Shown one piece after another: positions 16,446 through 24,366 of a DNA stretch of 49,729 nucleotides (its first letter is position 1; the number at the start of each line of letters is the position of its first letter). Below the pieces are notes generated by a model. It ran no database searches, was not told where the DNA came from, and saw nothing but the letters and a program-made list of their open reading frames with translations. Source of the DNA: a virus; IMG/VR virus record IMGVR_UViG_3300033150_000600, positions 1 to 49,729 of that record. The stretch is one strand, 5' to 3'. Position numbers and translations under genes: made by a program.

Positions 16446-16719
16446 TTTGTTTTCTTTTTGACCTTCTTTCAAGGTCTTTTTTATAATCTTTGTTAATTTC
16501 CCAAAAATCCTTATCCCAATCAAATTTATATTCATGTAATTTTCTATCCATTTTTTTAGCCATTTCGTAAACAGTTTTTAATCTAACCCTTATTTCTTCT
16601 CTAACCGTTTCGTCATTAACAGCAAAAGTCAAATCATAAATCTCTCTAATAACCTCGCAAATAGTTCTTCGTTTATCAGCATATCGGTCAATGTTATCTA
16701 AAATTTCTTTATTTACCAT
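16435..16719 (-). CDS. Hypothetical helical protein, 94 aa
   Basis: I do not recognise this protein. It is almost entirely charged helix (MVNKEILDNIDRYADKRRTI, later VRLKTVYEMAKKMDRKLHEY) with a basic C-terminus. The start codon overlaps the end of the NUMOD3-HNH gene and the stop overlaps the tandem methyltransferase. A similar charged helical protein lies at 23.9 kb, but no clear similarity is visible. Confidence 0.6.
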   Translation of the reverse strand: MVNKEILDNIDRYADKRRTICEVIREIYDLTFAVNDETVREEIRVRLKTVYEMAKKMDRKLHEYKFDWDKDFWEINKDYKKDLERRSKRKQNAT

Positions 16720-17335
16720 ACATCTTGCGATGACAATTTCGGCATAATGTTATACCATTTCTAATCACAAATCTCAATTTAGGATATTTAGCAAAAGATT
16801 TGATATGATGTGCCTCTAATACAATTCTTCTTTTTAATTCTCTATTCCATCCACCTTTCAATCCGCATTTTTGGCAAGTATAATTATCTCGCCTTAAAAC
16901 ATTTTGCCTCCATTTTCTATACTTAGGTGAATTTCTTATTTCATTATTTTTTGGAGTAATCCCACCCTTCCAATTTGGATGTTCTCTCCCTTTTTTGAAT
17001 CCTTCGGTAGGTTTATGTTTTCTGGTTTTCTGTGCTATACTTATTAATCTCTTTTGCCATTCGGGAAGACGACGCCCTTTGTTTGCTTTACTAATCTTCT
17101 TTTTCGTGTCTTCGGGCATTTTATAGCCCCTATGAGACTCACTCAGCTTTCTTTTATGCTCTTCGGATAATTTCCTTCCTTTAAGTGCCCTACTTATCTT
17201 ATTAGCCCAAGTAATTTTCCTACCCTTCATTAACTTACTTATTTTCAACTTCGTTATCTCAGAATGACGTTTTCCTAAATTGATTTCTCTTAATTTTTCT
17301 TTAGTTTCTTTTGTATGATGTGTTCCTTTTTTCAT
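16709..17335 (-). CDS. Free-standing HNH homing endonuclease with NUMOD3 repeats, 208 aa
   Basis: Residues 1 to about 105 are repeated NUMOD3 DNA-binding helices (HTKETKEKLREINLGKRHSE, LSEEHKRKLSESHRG, MPEDTKKKISKANKGRR). Residues about 125-208 are the nuclease: HPNWKGGI, KWRQNVLRRDNYTCQKCG, EAHHIKSFAKYPKLRF and NGITLCRNCHRKMYGK, with two CxxC zinc pairs and the HH of the HNH motif. It is a selfish DNA element of the type that spreads among phages. The gene at 23.3-23.7 kb is a shorter relative with the same C-terminal sequence pattern. Confidence 0.92.
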   Translation of the reverse strand: MKKGTHHTKETKEKLREINLGKRHSEITKLKISKLMKGRKITWANKISRALKGRKLSEEHKRKLSESHRGYKMPEDTKKKISKANKGRRLPEWQKRLISIAQKTRKHKPTEGFKKGREHPNWKGGITPKNNEIRNSPKYRKWRQNVLRRDNYTCQKCGLKGGWNRELKRRIVLEAHHIKSFAKYPKLRFVIRNGITLCRNCHRKMYGK

Positions 17336-17366
17336 TATCTAATTATAATATATCCCACCATACCTA

Positions 17367-19958
17367 TCAAATCCCATAAAGCTTCCATAATAGAAACTTC
17401 ATTTTCCAAAGAGATTCTTTTTTTCTATATTTTGATTTTGACGAAAGGATTTCTTTAGCCCGAGCGAATGGCAAGTATCTAAACTTAAACCCTTGACTTT
17501 TAAACCTCGTAGAAATCTCTTGTGTAGTTCCGCCCCATTCTGTAATTCTTTCGTTAAACATACCTGCTCGAATAAGATAGCTTCTCCTGACAGCACTAAA
17601 GTTTTCAACGAAACTCCTCTTGCCGCTTCCCTTATTTCCAAAATACCAAACTTTTTCTTTGTCCCTTAAAACTCTTTTGGCAAATTGATAAATAGCATCC
17701 TCGTATGGTTTTAATCTGCTATCACAAAAAACTATTGCTTCTCCATCCGCCTCAATCACTGCCATATTTCTTGCCATTGCTAAATTGTATCCATCCCGAT
17801 TTGTATTTAAATACTTAATCGGGTATCTTACCTTCTCTCGCATTGATTTTACTGCCGATTCTGTTCCATCAACGGAGTTATCATCAGCTATAATCGCTTC
17901 TATGTTTTGATAATTTTGTTCATCTAATGCTTCTAAAATCTCAAGTACTTGTTTCTTTCTATTATAAGTTGGAATAATTACTGAAACCAATGGTTCTTCG
18001 AAAAGAACTTTATTATATAATCTGGCATATCGACGGGCCATTTTAGCATCTGAAAAATCTTTTACCGTTTTCCAACCTTCCTCTCTTAATTCTAACATTC
18101 TCTTTCTGTTATCCATCAATGCTTTTAATTCATTTTTTAAATCTTCCAAATCTTCTGTCTTGCCTGACCTTACTACCATATTCTTCTCGTTATAAATATC
18201 TGGAACGTGTCCAACATTTCGAGTAAGAACCGGCACCCCCATAGCCATTGCTTCAAGAATTGGCAAAGTTCCTGAATTTCCGCAAAACATTGTTTTCTTA
18301 TTTCTTCTAACAAGCAAAATATGATTAGGCACTTCTAAACAATAAACCTTTCCGTTATACTTAATTTTTTTCAAATCAAGATTTTTTCTGACATAACTTT
18401 CCAACTTTTTAGACTTTTCATAAATAACATATTCTATTTCATTAGTATTTGCCCAGTGGTCAACAATCCATCGCTTCTTTTTTCTTTTCCTTTTAGAAAT
18501 ATAAACATTCTTGCCTATTTTCAATAAACATTCTTGTATCCCATCTGCCAACTTTTCTGAACTTGTAAAAAAAATCCTGTTTCCATTATATTTCATTCCA
18601 TCTCCATAACTAAACCATTCAAGGAATTCGTTTATATACTTTGGCCTCGCATTAAGAATTTCTTTCGGAACAAATTTTTCTGGTGCTTTCCCAAATTGCT
18701 CAAGATATCTTCCAAACTTATATCTATATCCCTTGTTTTGTCTTTCGCTAAATCTAAAACCATCTTTTATCTCTTGAAAATCAAATCCCATTTTTGTCAA
18801 AAGCCCTCTTATTTTCTTTTTTTCTTCTTTCTTCACCGCCGATATAGTAATTCTACAACTATTTTTACTTTGTCTATAAACACTTCCTTCTGCTAACCAA
18901 ATCCCCATAAATCTATACCAATCTATACTGCCTTCTTTATATCTATTCCCTTTCCATTTACAGGTTCTTTGTATCTTAAAAGACTGGGGCAAGTCCTTTG
19001 CCTCAACAAATCTGTATGGCTTGTATATTGCTTTTCTATTCTTGTCAGTAGTTCTTGTAGAAACCCACATCTTATGATTTGGCGTCACAGCAAAACTTAA
19101 ACTTCTATTGTCAACAGAATAAAGAACACCTTTATAATCATAAACCATTTTTCTAATTGGTTTCTGAAATTCTAAATAATTGCTCTGCGGATTGAGAGTC
19201 GCAACTTTTTCATTTTTTACATCTTTAATTTTTTTCCATCCATCTTCAGTTAGAACTTCCGTTTTATCATCATAACATTCAAAATTATCCACCGAGTTAC
19301 AAACCAAAACCGTCATTCTTTTATATAAATTCCTCAATTCTTCATCTGTAACGTCTTCTTTGAATTCAACTCCTATATCTAATATCTGTTTCATATAGGC
19401 AGGTCTTGAAACTCTCCCTACTAAAAGAAAACGATAGCCCAAATCAGCACACGCTTGAGCTACTTCTCTTATTCCTTTTTTTCCTTCTATTCTTGCGGCT
19501 ACCATTCCAACCGTCTTACATCTATGTAAACAGGCATTACAATCTTTATTAGGACAATAATTTTCATTGAACTGAAAGAAATCTAAATCAACTGATAAAG
19601 GAATATAAATTGACCCCGGCAGTTCTCTTTGTTGTGTCAGGTTATTCACAACTACCGCATTAAATTCTCTCCAATCTCTCTGATGTAAATCATAAGGATT
19701 ATGATGAGTAAGAATTTTGGGTTTACTTTGTAAAAAAGCATATCTTTTTAAAAGCATTACCGCACTCTTCCAATACTGGAAATGTATCAAGTCCGCTTCT
19801 CTGGCTAATTCTTCAAATCTTTTCAAGACGTCTAATCCGGGTCTCTTAGGGTGAACTGGCAAAACTGTTGGACATAAATGCTCGTTATATTTAGCGATTG
19901 ATAATGATAATCTATCAATCGCCGACCCCGGTTTAACTGATACAATTAAAAGTTTCAT
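17367..19958 (-). CDS. GT4-GT2 bifunctional glycosyltransferase interrupted by an intein, 863 aa
   Basis: The N-terminal extein (residues 1-227) is the first part of a GT4 enzyme (MKLLIVSVKPGSAIDRLSLS, TVGMVAARIEGKKGIREVAQ). A 334-residue intein follows. The chain then resumes with SGTLPILEAMAMGVPVLTR, so the spliced donor site reads E-SGTLPIL-E, the E-x7-E motif. From about residue 650 a GT2 domain follows (LVSVIIPTYNRKKQVLEILE, IIADDNSVDGTESAV, AIVFCDSRLKPY). Spliced length is about 529. The ATG at 19958 is chosen because it directly follows the upstream stop. Two glycosyltransferases in one chain suggest two successive sugar transfers. Confidence 0.92.
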   Translation of the reverse strand: MKLLIVSVKPGSAIDRLSLSIAKYNEHLCPTVLPVHPKRPGLDVLKRFEELAREADLIHFQYWKSAVMLLKRYAFLQSKPKILTHHNPYDLHQRDWREFNAVVVNNLTQQRELPGSIYIPLSVDLDFFQFNENYCPNKDCNACLHRCKTVGMVAARIEGKKGIREVAQACADLGYRFLLVGRVSRPAYMKQILDIGVEFKEDVTDEELRNLYKRMTVLVCNSVDNFECYDDKTEVLTEDGWKKIKDVKNEKVATLNPQSNYLEFQKPIRKMVYDYKGVLYSVDNRSLSFAVTPNHKMWVSTRTTDKNRKAIYKPYRFVEAKDLPQSFKIQRTCKWKGNRYKEGSIDWYRFMGIWLAEGSVYRQSKNSCRITISAVKKEEKKKIRGLLTKMGFDFQEIKDGFRFSERQNKGYRYKFGRYLEQFGKAPEKFVPKEILNARPKYINEFLEWFSYGDGMKYNGNRIFFTSSEKLADGIQECLLKIGKNVYISKRKRKKKRWIVDHWANTNEIEYVIYEKSKKLESYVRKNLDLKKIKYNGKVYCLEVPNHILLVRRNKKTMFCGNSGTLPILEAMAMGVPVLTRNVGHVPDIYNEKNMVVRSGKTEDLEDLKNELKALMDNRKRMLELREEGWKTVKDFSDAKMARRYARLYNKVLFEEPLVSVIIPTYNRKKQVLEILEALDEQNYQNIEAIIADDNSVDGTESAVKSMREKVRYPIKYLNTNRDGYNLAMARNMAVIEADGEAIVFCDSRLKPYEDAIYQFAKRVLRDKEKVWYFGNKGSGKRSFVENFSAVRRSYLIRAGMFNERITEWGGTTQEISTRFKSQGFKFRYLPFARAKEILSSKSKYRKKESLWKMKFLLWKLYGI
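18276..19277 (-). mobile_element. LAGLIDADG intein in the GT4-GT2 gene, 334 aa
   Basis: The intein starts at Cys (CYDDKTEVLTEDGWKKIKDV, block A) and has FAVTPNHKMWV (block B). Two LAGLIDADG motifs follow, FMGIWLAEGSVY and FLEWFSYGDGMKY. Its C-terminal block is YCLEVPNHILLVRRN ... MFCGN, followed by Ser as the +1 residue. The penultimate residue is Gly instead of the usual His, which in known inteins can slow Asn cyclisation. Both LAGLIDADG motifs keep an acidic residue, so the homing nuclease may be active. Confidence 0.93.
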
Positions 19959-19959
19959 A

Positions 19960-20514
19960 TTATTTGTAGCAAATCGCAATAAGTTTATAAATGTTGTCCT
20001 TCCATTGAATCTTTTGAAAACCTGCTTTTATTAAATTTATCTTTAAAATCTCTTTAGTAAAAACATTTCGATGATAATCATAACTATGTTTCTGGGCCCC
20101 CGTGAAAGCATAAATCCAACGAGTCGTATTTATTTTTGCCTTACCCCCACATATCCAACAATCTGGGTTCGCTTTAAAATCTTCTATTCTCTTTGCTTTG
20201 CGAGGAACGCAACCACAAACCTGACCATTAACATAGTACTCACACATCTTGCCTATATCTGGAACTTGAATCGTTAATTTACCGCCCTTTTTTAAAATTC
20301 GATACCATTCTTTAAGAACTTTTAAGGTCTTTTTAAAACTGATGTGTTCTAATACTTCTTGAGCAACAATCTCTTCTGCACTCTCATCTTTCCAAGGATA
20401 AGGAATTTTAGTCAAATCAAGGACAACTTCTGTTATTCCATTCCAATCTAAAGCATCTACATTTACAAAACCCGGTATTATTTTGGGACCTCCGCCAAGA
20501 TTTAACTTAAGCAT
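19960..20514 (-). CDS. SAM-dependent methyltransferase with Cys-rich insert, 184 aa
   Basis: It begins MLKLNLGGGPKIIPGFVNVD, a shortened SAM loop in the manner of sugar methyltransferases (Methyltransf_11 group), followed by IVAQEVLEHISFKKTLKVLK and ILKKGGKLTIQVPDIGKMCE. An insert at about residues 95-130 holds CGC, CWIC and GG, a possible metal knuckle. The protein ends with a normal last strand (NIYKLIAICYK). It is 1 base from the GT4-GT2 gene, so both probably act on the same glycan. Confidence 0.87.
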   Translation of the reverse strand: MLKLNLGGGPKIIPGFVNVDALDWNGITEVVLDLTKIPYPWKDESAEEIVAQEVLEHISFKKTLKVLKEWYRILKKGGKLTIQVPDIGKMCEYYVNGQVCGCVPRKAKRIEDFKANPDCWICGGKAKINTTRWIYAFTGAQKHSYDYHRNVFTKEILKINLIKAGFQKIQWKDNIYKLIAICYK

Positions 20515-20525
20515 AATTTAGTATA

Positions 20526-21092
20526 TTAAACCTTTTTTGCTGTAATAAGTGAACCAATCACATTTTGAGGGATATCTTTTCTAACTCTCATCTGATTCCG
20601 TTGATACATTTCTTCAATTCCATTTCCAATTCTATACTTATGCTCTAAAATCTCAAATTCAGTTCTTTTAAGTAATTCTTCTACTCCTTCTGGGGTATAT
20701 CTTAAAAAATCAGTCCCAACAGGACGATGTATTCCATAAATGAAGTGAAACGAAATATACAAAATTCCACCTTCTTTAAGGAAATAACCGATATTTTTTA
20801 ATGCTTGAAGCGGATTATACCAATACTCCGCAACCTCAAGACAAAATACAATATCATATCCGGGCCCAGCTTCAAGCATTGGTTCTTCATCTTGAATATC
20901 CATCAGAATATCTGGTTCTTTTTTTGTCTCATGGGGTTCGGGTAAATCTAATATGTTATAAATCTCAACTTCCCAAGATTTAGTTCTGCCTTTGACCGGT
21001 AATTGAGAACCGCCAATATCAAGTACTCTTTCCGCTTTTACATCAATTGTCTTCAGCCATTTTTCCAATTGAATTCTGGTAAAAGATGCCAT
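20526..21092 (-). CDS. SAM-dependent methyltransferase, 188 aa
   Basis: VKAERVLDIGGSQLPVKGR (about residues 18-36) is the SAM loop, YNILDLPEPHETKKEPDI carries the acidic residues after strand 2, and YDIVFCLEVAEYWYNPLQAL with IGYFLKEGGILYISFHF are motifs IV and V of a class I methyltransferase. The FIYGIHRPVGTDFLRYTPEG segment is typical of small glycan or ubiquinone-type methyltransferases. It is the fourth methyltransferase gene on the strand before TerL. The target is unknown. Confidence 0.85.
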   Translation of the reverse strand: MASFTRIQLEKWLKTIDVKAERVLDIGGSQLPVKGRTKSWEVEIYNILDLPEPHETKKEPDILMDIQDEEPMLEAGPGYDIVFCLEVAEYWYNPLQALKNIGYFLKEGGILYISFHFIYGIHRPVGTDFLRYTPEGVEELLKRTEFEILEHKYRIGNGIEEMYQRNQMRVRKDIPQNVIGSLITAKKV

Positions 21093-21095
21093 ATT

Positions 21096-21302
21096 TTAGC
21101 CTTTTTTTGCCTCGCTAACAGCATCAAAAATACTAATTATCCAAAATACAATTCCCGGAATAATTAAAAACATACCCCCAAAGGTAGCAATGAAAAATAA
21201 AATTCCTTTAATTGCATTTCCCGCATATATTTGCCCTAATCCCGGGATAAGAAACGAAAGGATACCAGCTAAAGTTGGGTCTTTTTTAATTTTATTGCTC
21301 AT
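21096..21302 (-). CDS. TM2-domain membrane protein, 68 aa
   Basis: After a basic start (MSNKIKKDPTLAGILSFLIP) come two hydrophobic helices joined by GLGQIYAGNAIKGILFFIAT and ending FWIISIFDAVSEAKKG. LAGILSFLIPGLGQIYAG and IFDA match the TM2 domain, which is a small two-helix membrane module of poorly known role. It overlaps the GT4 gene upstream by 11 bases and so is made with glycan enzymes. It may anchor or partner a membrane step; this is inference. Confidence 0.85.
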   Translation of the reverse strand: MSNKIKKDPTLAGILSFLIPGLGQIYAGNAIKGILFFIATFGGMFLIIPGIVFWIISIFDAVSEAKKG

Positions 21303-22155
21303 ATTTTAATACTTTATTAAAGACTTCTAAATATCTCTCTCCCATAAATTTTAACGTTAATTGTTCTTTAGGTGCTTTCATAATTTCCCACGCACTACCC
21401 ATACCATCAGTTCTTAAAATAATTTTCATTCCACACATAATTGCTTCTACCAAAACATTACTACAAGCGTCCATTTCATAAGTGTAAAGCAGATAATCGG
21501 CTCCCCTATAAATCATTGCCATTTCTTCTGGGCTTTTAACTACCCCAAAATATCTATATCTTTTTTCGGCCCCGCCAAAAAAATCAAAATGATACTTTTC
21601 TTGTTCTGGACTAAATCTTCCAACTATCCATAAATGGGCTTCTGGGTTTTCATAATAAATCTTTTGGAAATCATACCAAGCTCTTTCCCATCTTTTTGTT
21701 TCATCTCGATTATATCTGGAATAAAGATACTGAGGGTTTCCTTCTTTTGGTATCTTCGGCCCTTCTGGTTTAAAAATTGTTTCATCTGTGCCATTTAAAA
21801 TTATTACTCCTTCTCTTTTAATGAACGGATAAATCCATCGCCTTGCCCATTCTGATTGATAAATAACTTCATCTGCTAATTGAGAATAATCATATAAACG
21901 GAATGTTCCTGTATTTCGGTTTCTGCTATTTCGAGGTACATTATCAATTCGCAGAACAATTTTCTTTTTTAAACCTTTTACTTTTTTGACTTCATTTCTT
22001 TCGGCAAGCGTAGAACCGGGAATAAAATAAATATCACAATCTTCTAAAGAATTAACAAACTGAACCTTACCACCCAATGCTTTTTGTATATTTCTCGTAA
22101 AAGTCCACCCACCACCAATTCCATATTTAGCTCTTTGCGGAATATAAATTTTCAT
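21292..22155 (-). CDS. GT4-like glycosyltransferase, 287 aa
   Basis: MKIYIPQRAKYGIGGGWTFT is a GT-B opening with a glycine-rich acceptor loop. VIYQSEWARRWIYPF and VIILNGTDETIFKPE are family 4 signatures. LWIVGRFSPEQEKYHFDFFG and YRGADYLLYTYEMDACSNVL with VEAIMCGMKIILR contain the E-x7-E donor motif. It is short for GT4 because the acceptor half is reduced. Length and context suggest a sugar polymer or glycoprotein transferase of unknown specificity. Confidence 0.87.
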   Translation of the reverse strand: MKIYIPQRAKYGIGGGWTFTRNIQKALGGKVQFVNSLEDCDIYFIPGSTLAERNEVKKVKGLKKKIVLRIDNVPRNSRNRNTGTFRLYDYSQLADEVIYQSEWARRWIYPFIKREGVIILNGTDETIFKPEGPKIPKEGNPQYLYSRYNRDETKRWERAWYDFQKIYYENPEAHLWIVGRFSPEQEKYHFDFFGGAEKRYRYFGVVKSPEEMAMIYRGADYLLYTYEMDACSNVLVEAIMCGMKIILRTDGMGSAWEIMKAPKEQLTLKFMGERYLEVFNKVLKYEQ

Positions 22156-22337
22156 TACTCAAATGACCCGCCTGCTAAAAACCATTTAACAATTTTGAAT
22201 AGGAAATATCCAACTCGAGAAGCAAGAACTAAAGCGAAAACCACAATTATCATTGAACCCCAACTTTTCCAGTTTTTTTTCTCTATTCCAATCAACATTA
22301 TTATAAATAAAGCAATAGCTATAATCTCAAAAATCAT
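22155..22337 (-). CDS. Small membrane protein, 60 aa
   Basis: Two hydrophobic stretches, MIFEIIAIALFIIMLIGI and SMIIVVFALVLASRVGYFLF, are separated by a short KKNWKSW loop, predicting a two-helix hairpin membrane protein. The C-terminus carries a short amphipathic segment. It overlaps both neighbours by a few bases. I recognise no family; a membrane partner of the glycan enzymes, or a holin-like protein, cannot be excluded. Confidence 0.7.
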   Translation of the reverse strand: MIFEIIAIALFIIMLIGIEKKNWKSWGSMIIVVFALVLASRVGYFLFKIVKWFLAGGSFE

Positions 22338-22606
22338 TTCAGTTTTCTTACTTTAATTATCGCCTTCTTCGGAATAGTCATTAGCATTCCAATTTGGTCA
22401 TCTGTTTCCCGCCTTGATTGACAAACACTAATAAAAACATCTGTTTCTCTAATTAGGTATCCAACCGTTTTGTGTAAAGAACTATTTTCTATCATATTCC
22501 AATTAACCAAGGAGTTTAGACACCAAATTGGGCGATTTGTTACAACAGAATCAAGCCATTCTATTTCTACTATATCCCACTTATTTATTTTGATTTTTTT
22601 TGGCAT
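22334..22606 (-). CDS. Hypothetical protein, 90 aa
   Basis: I do not recognise it with certainty. The sequence (MPKKIKINKWDIVEIEWLDS, TVGYLIRETDVFISVCQSRR, then IGMLMTIPKKAIIKVRKLK) resembles small phage beta-barrel proteins with a terminal basic strand. It overlaps the deacetylase gene by 22 bases and the small membrane protein by an ATGA. No catalytic motif is visible. Confidence 0.7.
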   Translation of the reverse strand: MPKKIKINKWDIVEIEWLDSVVTNRPIWCLNSLVNWNMIENSSLHKTVGYLIRETDVFISVCQSRRETDDQIGMLMTIPKKAIIKVRKLK

Positions 22607-23289
22607 AATCTCGGATAGTTAATTTCTTTCATTCTCTTGTCCATATACCACAGAAAATCCTCTAAAAACTCCCATTGGTTATAAAGTTCTATTTCATAGC
22701 TATGACCCCATAATTCAAATCTTCCCCCTTCTTCTATTACTTTATCAAAAAGCTGGTGAGCATAATCAATCCAAGTTTTATCGCCGTATTCTTTTCTTTC
22801 TGGGTAAACATGAATAGTAGGTTTTGTCATAAACGGGTCTTTAGGAAACTTTATGTTTAAGACATCAACCGTTCTCGCTTCTTTAAACCCTGCCAACTTA
22901 ACTTTTTCTTTTACTCTATCATCATATCTCCCAGATGGGTAACAAAATTTCGTGACTGGCATTTCAATAATTTGTTCTAAATAAACTTTTGAACCCGCAA
23001 TTTCTTCTGTTAATTTCCTATCGTCTAATTTCTTCAAATCTTCAGGATGCGACAAAGAATGCGACCCGATTTCAAACAACCCTTTCATTTTTTTGCTTAA
23101 TGAACAAGAACCAACGCCGGCAAGACATCTAATCTGTCCTTCTGTTAAATCACAATTAGCTGGGATATAAAAAATAGAGGGTATCTTATACTCTAAAAGC
23201 AAATCAGCTAATGTCATATCTAATTGGTTTCCATCGTCCCAAGAACTTAAAATTTTTATTTTCTTCCCGTTTTTGTTAAATCGTGACAT
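22585..23289 (-). CDS. Polysaccharide deacetylase, NodB type (CE4), 234 aa
   Basis: The CE4 motifs are in order: LSSWDDGNQLDM with the base and metal Asp pair, IGSHSLSHPED with the H-x3-H zinc pair, TKFCYPSGRYDDRV, and FELWGHSYEIELYNQW as the last motif. The enzyme removes N-acetyl groups from sugar polymers. It may edit the phage-made glycan or attack host envelope sugar. There is no signal peptide, so action inside the cell fits. The only ATG lies inside the HNH gene, with a 34-base overlap, so the HNH gene may have been inserted at this start. Confidence 0.92.
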   Translation of the reverse strand: MSRFNKNGKKIKILSSWDDGNQLDMTLADLLLEYKIPSIFYIPANCDLTEGQIRCLAGVGSCSLSKKMKGLFEIGSHSLSHPEDLKKLDDRKLTEEIAGSKVYLEQIIEMPVTKFCYPSGRYDDRVKEKVKLAGFKEARTVDVLNIKFPKDPFMTKPTIHVYPERKEYGDKTWIDYAHQLFDKVIEEGGRFELWGHSYEIELYNQWEFLEDFLWYMDKRMKEINYPRLCQKKSK

Positions 23290-23714
23290 CTTCTACATAA
23301 TGTTACTCCATTATTAACATCAAACCTTAGTTTTGGATATTTGCTCCACGGTTTAATATGATGAGCTTCTAAATAAACGCCTCTAATTCCACAAAACTGA
23401 CAAGTAAAATCATCTCTCATAAACACCGCCATTCTCCATTTTTTATATCTTATACTCCTTACTGGTCTTTGATTTTTCGAAACCCCACCTTTCCAATTAG
23501 GATTTTTTTCTCCAGTTATATCCAATCTTGGTTTTCCTTTATTTGCCGGCGAGATACCTTTTCTTGATGGAGGGACATTTTTGCCTTTTTTAACTAATTC
23601 CTTGTGTATTTCGCTCAATTTTTTCCTGTAAGGAAGTTTTTTACCTTTCCAAAAACCACCTGAACCTTTAACAAACCTTCCTTTTTTATCTCTTTTTGCC
23701 CAATCCTTTTTCAT
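23256..23714 (-). CDS. HNH homing endonuclease, 152 aa
   Basis: A basic N-terminus (MKKDWAKRDKKGRFVKGSGG, KGKKLPYRKKLSEIHKELVK), related to NUMOD-type DNA-binding elements, is followed by NPNWKGGVSK, KWRMAVFMRDDFTCQFCG, EAHHIKPWSKYPKLRFDVNN and GVTLCRRCHDLTKTGRK. The HH pair and the two CxxC zinc knuckles of an HNH nuclease are intact. It is a relative of the gene at 16.7-17.3 kb but with a shorter DNA-binding arm. It overlaps the deacetylase start, a common result of homing endonuclease insertion. Confidence 0.9.
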   Translation of the reverse strand: MKKDWAKRDKKGRFVKGSGGFWKGKKLPYRKKLSEIHKELVKKGKNVPPSRKGISPANKGKPRLDITGEKNPNWKGGVSKNQRPVRSIRYKKWRMAVFMRDDFTCQFCGIRGVYLEAHHIKPWSKYPKLRFDVNNGVTLCRRCHDLTKTGRK

Positions 23715-23742
23715 TATTTAATTATAAGCATCTTTTTATTCT

Positions 23743-23940
23743 TCATTCTGTTTCTGGTTTAAGTAATTTAGCAAACTCTTCCAAGCTTGGGAAAATATCG
23801 TTTCTGAAAAAATTAAAAGTAAAAGTATTATGGTATAGTTTCTCACCTTCTCTTCTGGTTATTAACACAAGATAACCATCGCATTTCTTGGCTTTCTCAA
23901 TCGCTTGTTCAAGAGTTAATTTTTCCTTTCTTTTTGACAT
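23743..23940 (-). CDS. Hypothetical protein, 65 aa
   Basis: I do not recognise this product. It has a short basic start (MSKRKEKLTLEQAIEKAKKC) and a compact alpha/beta pattern (GYLVLITRREGEKLYHNTFT, then NDIFPSLEEFAKLLKPETE). It begins inside the upstream coiled-coil gene (32-base overlap). Its size and composition resemble small accessory proteins of other phages, but nothing specific can be said. Confidence 0.65.
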   Translation of the reverse strand: MSKRKEKLTLEQAIEKAKKCDGYLVLITRREGEKLYHNTFTFNFFRNDIFPSLEEFAKLLKPETE

Positions 23941-24349
23941 ACTCTTTTTCTATATAATCATTAGTTCTTTTATAAAATCGTTCAGGATTTTTAATTGCCT
24001 TATCGATTAAATCAACAAACTCTTTTGCTCTCACAAGTGTATCCACAATGAAAGGTGCTTCATTTAAGCTATTTTCTAATTTCCTCAATTCTTCGTTTAT
24101 TTCTCTTGCCCTACTTTCAAGATTTAATATCTTTTCTTTGGTTTTAGACGATTGTCCTTTTGTTATTTGAAGAACGCTCAAATCTTTTCTTATCCTTTCA
24201 AGCTCTTCTTTCAATGCGTCATACTTTTTCTTCCATTGAGAAGCCATTTCAAGACGATAATTCAAGTCTATCCTTAATTTAACAAGGTTGTCTTTTTTTT
24301 CTTCTAAAACTTCTTTAAGAACTCTCTCTATTCTTTTAATATCTTTCAT
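23909..24349 (-). CDS. Coiled-coil hypothetical protein, 146 aa
   Basis: Residues 1 to about 100 are long charged helices with heptad-like spacing (MKDIKRIERVLKEVLEEKKD, YDALKEELERIRKDLSV, LESRAREINEELRKLENSLN), predicting a coiled coil. The C-terminal part is helical and Lys-rich. It follows the UDP-sugar dehydrogenase gene after a short AT-rich leader carrying an AAAAGGTCGA box. No catalytic or binding motif is visible; a scaffold or structural role is possible. Confidence 0.7.
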   Translation of the reverse strand: MKDIKRIERVLKEVLEEKKDNLVKLRIDLNYRLEMASQWKKKYDALKEELERIRKDLSVLQITKGQSSKTKEKILNLESRAREINEELRKLENSLNEAPFIVDTLVRAKEFVDLIDKAIKNPERFYKRTNDYIEKEYVKKKGKINS

Positions 24350-24366
24350 GTTTATTTCTGTTTTAT

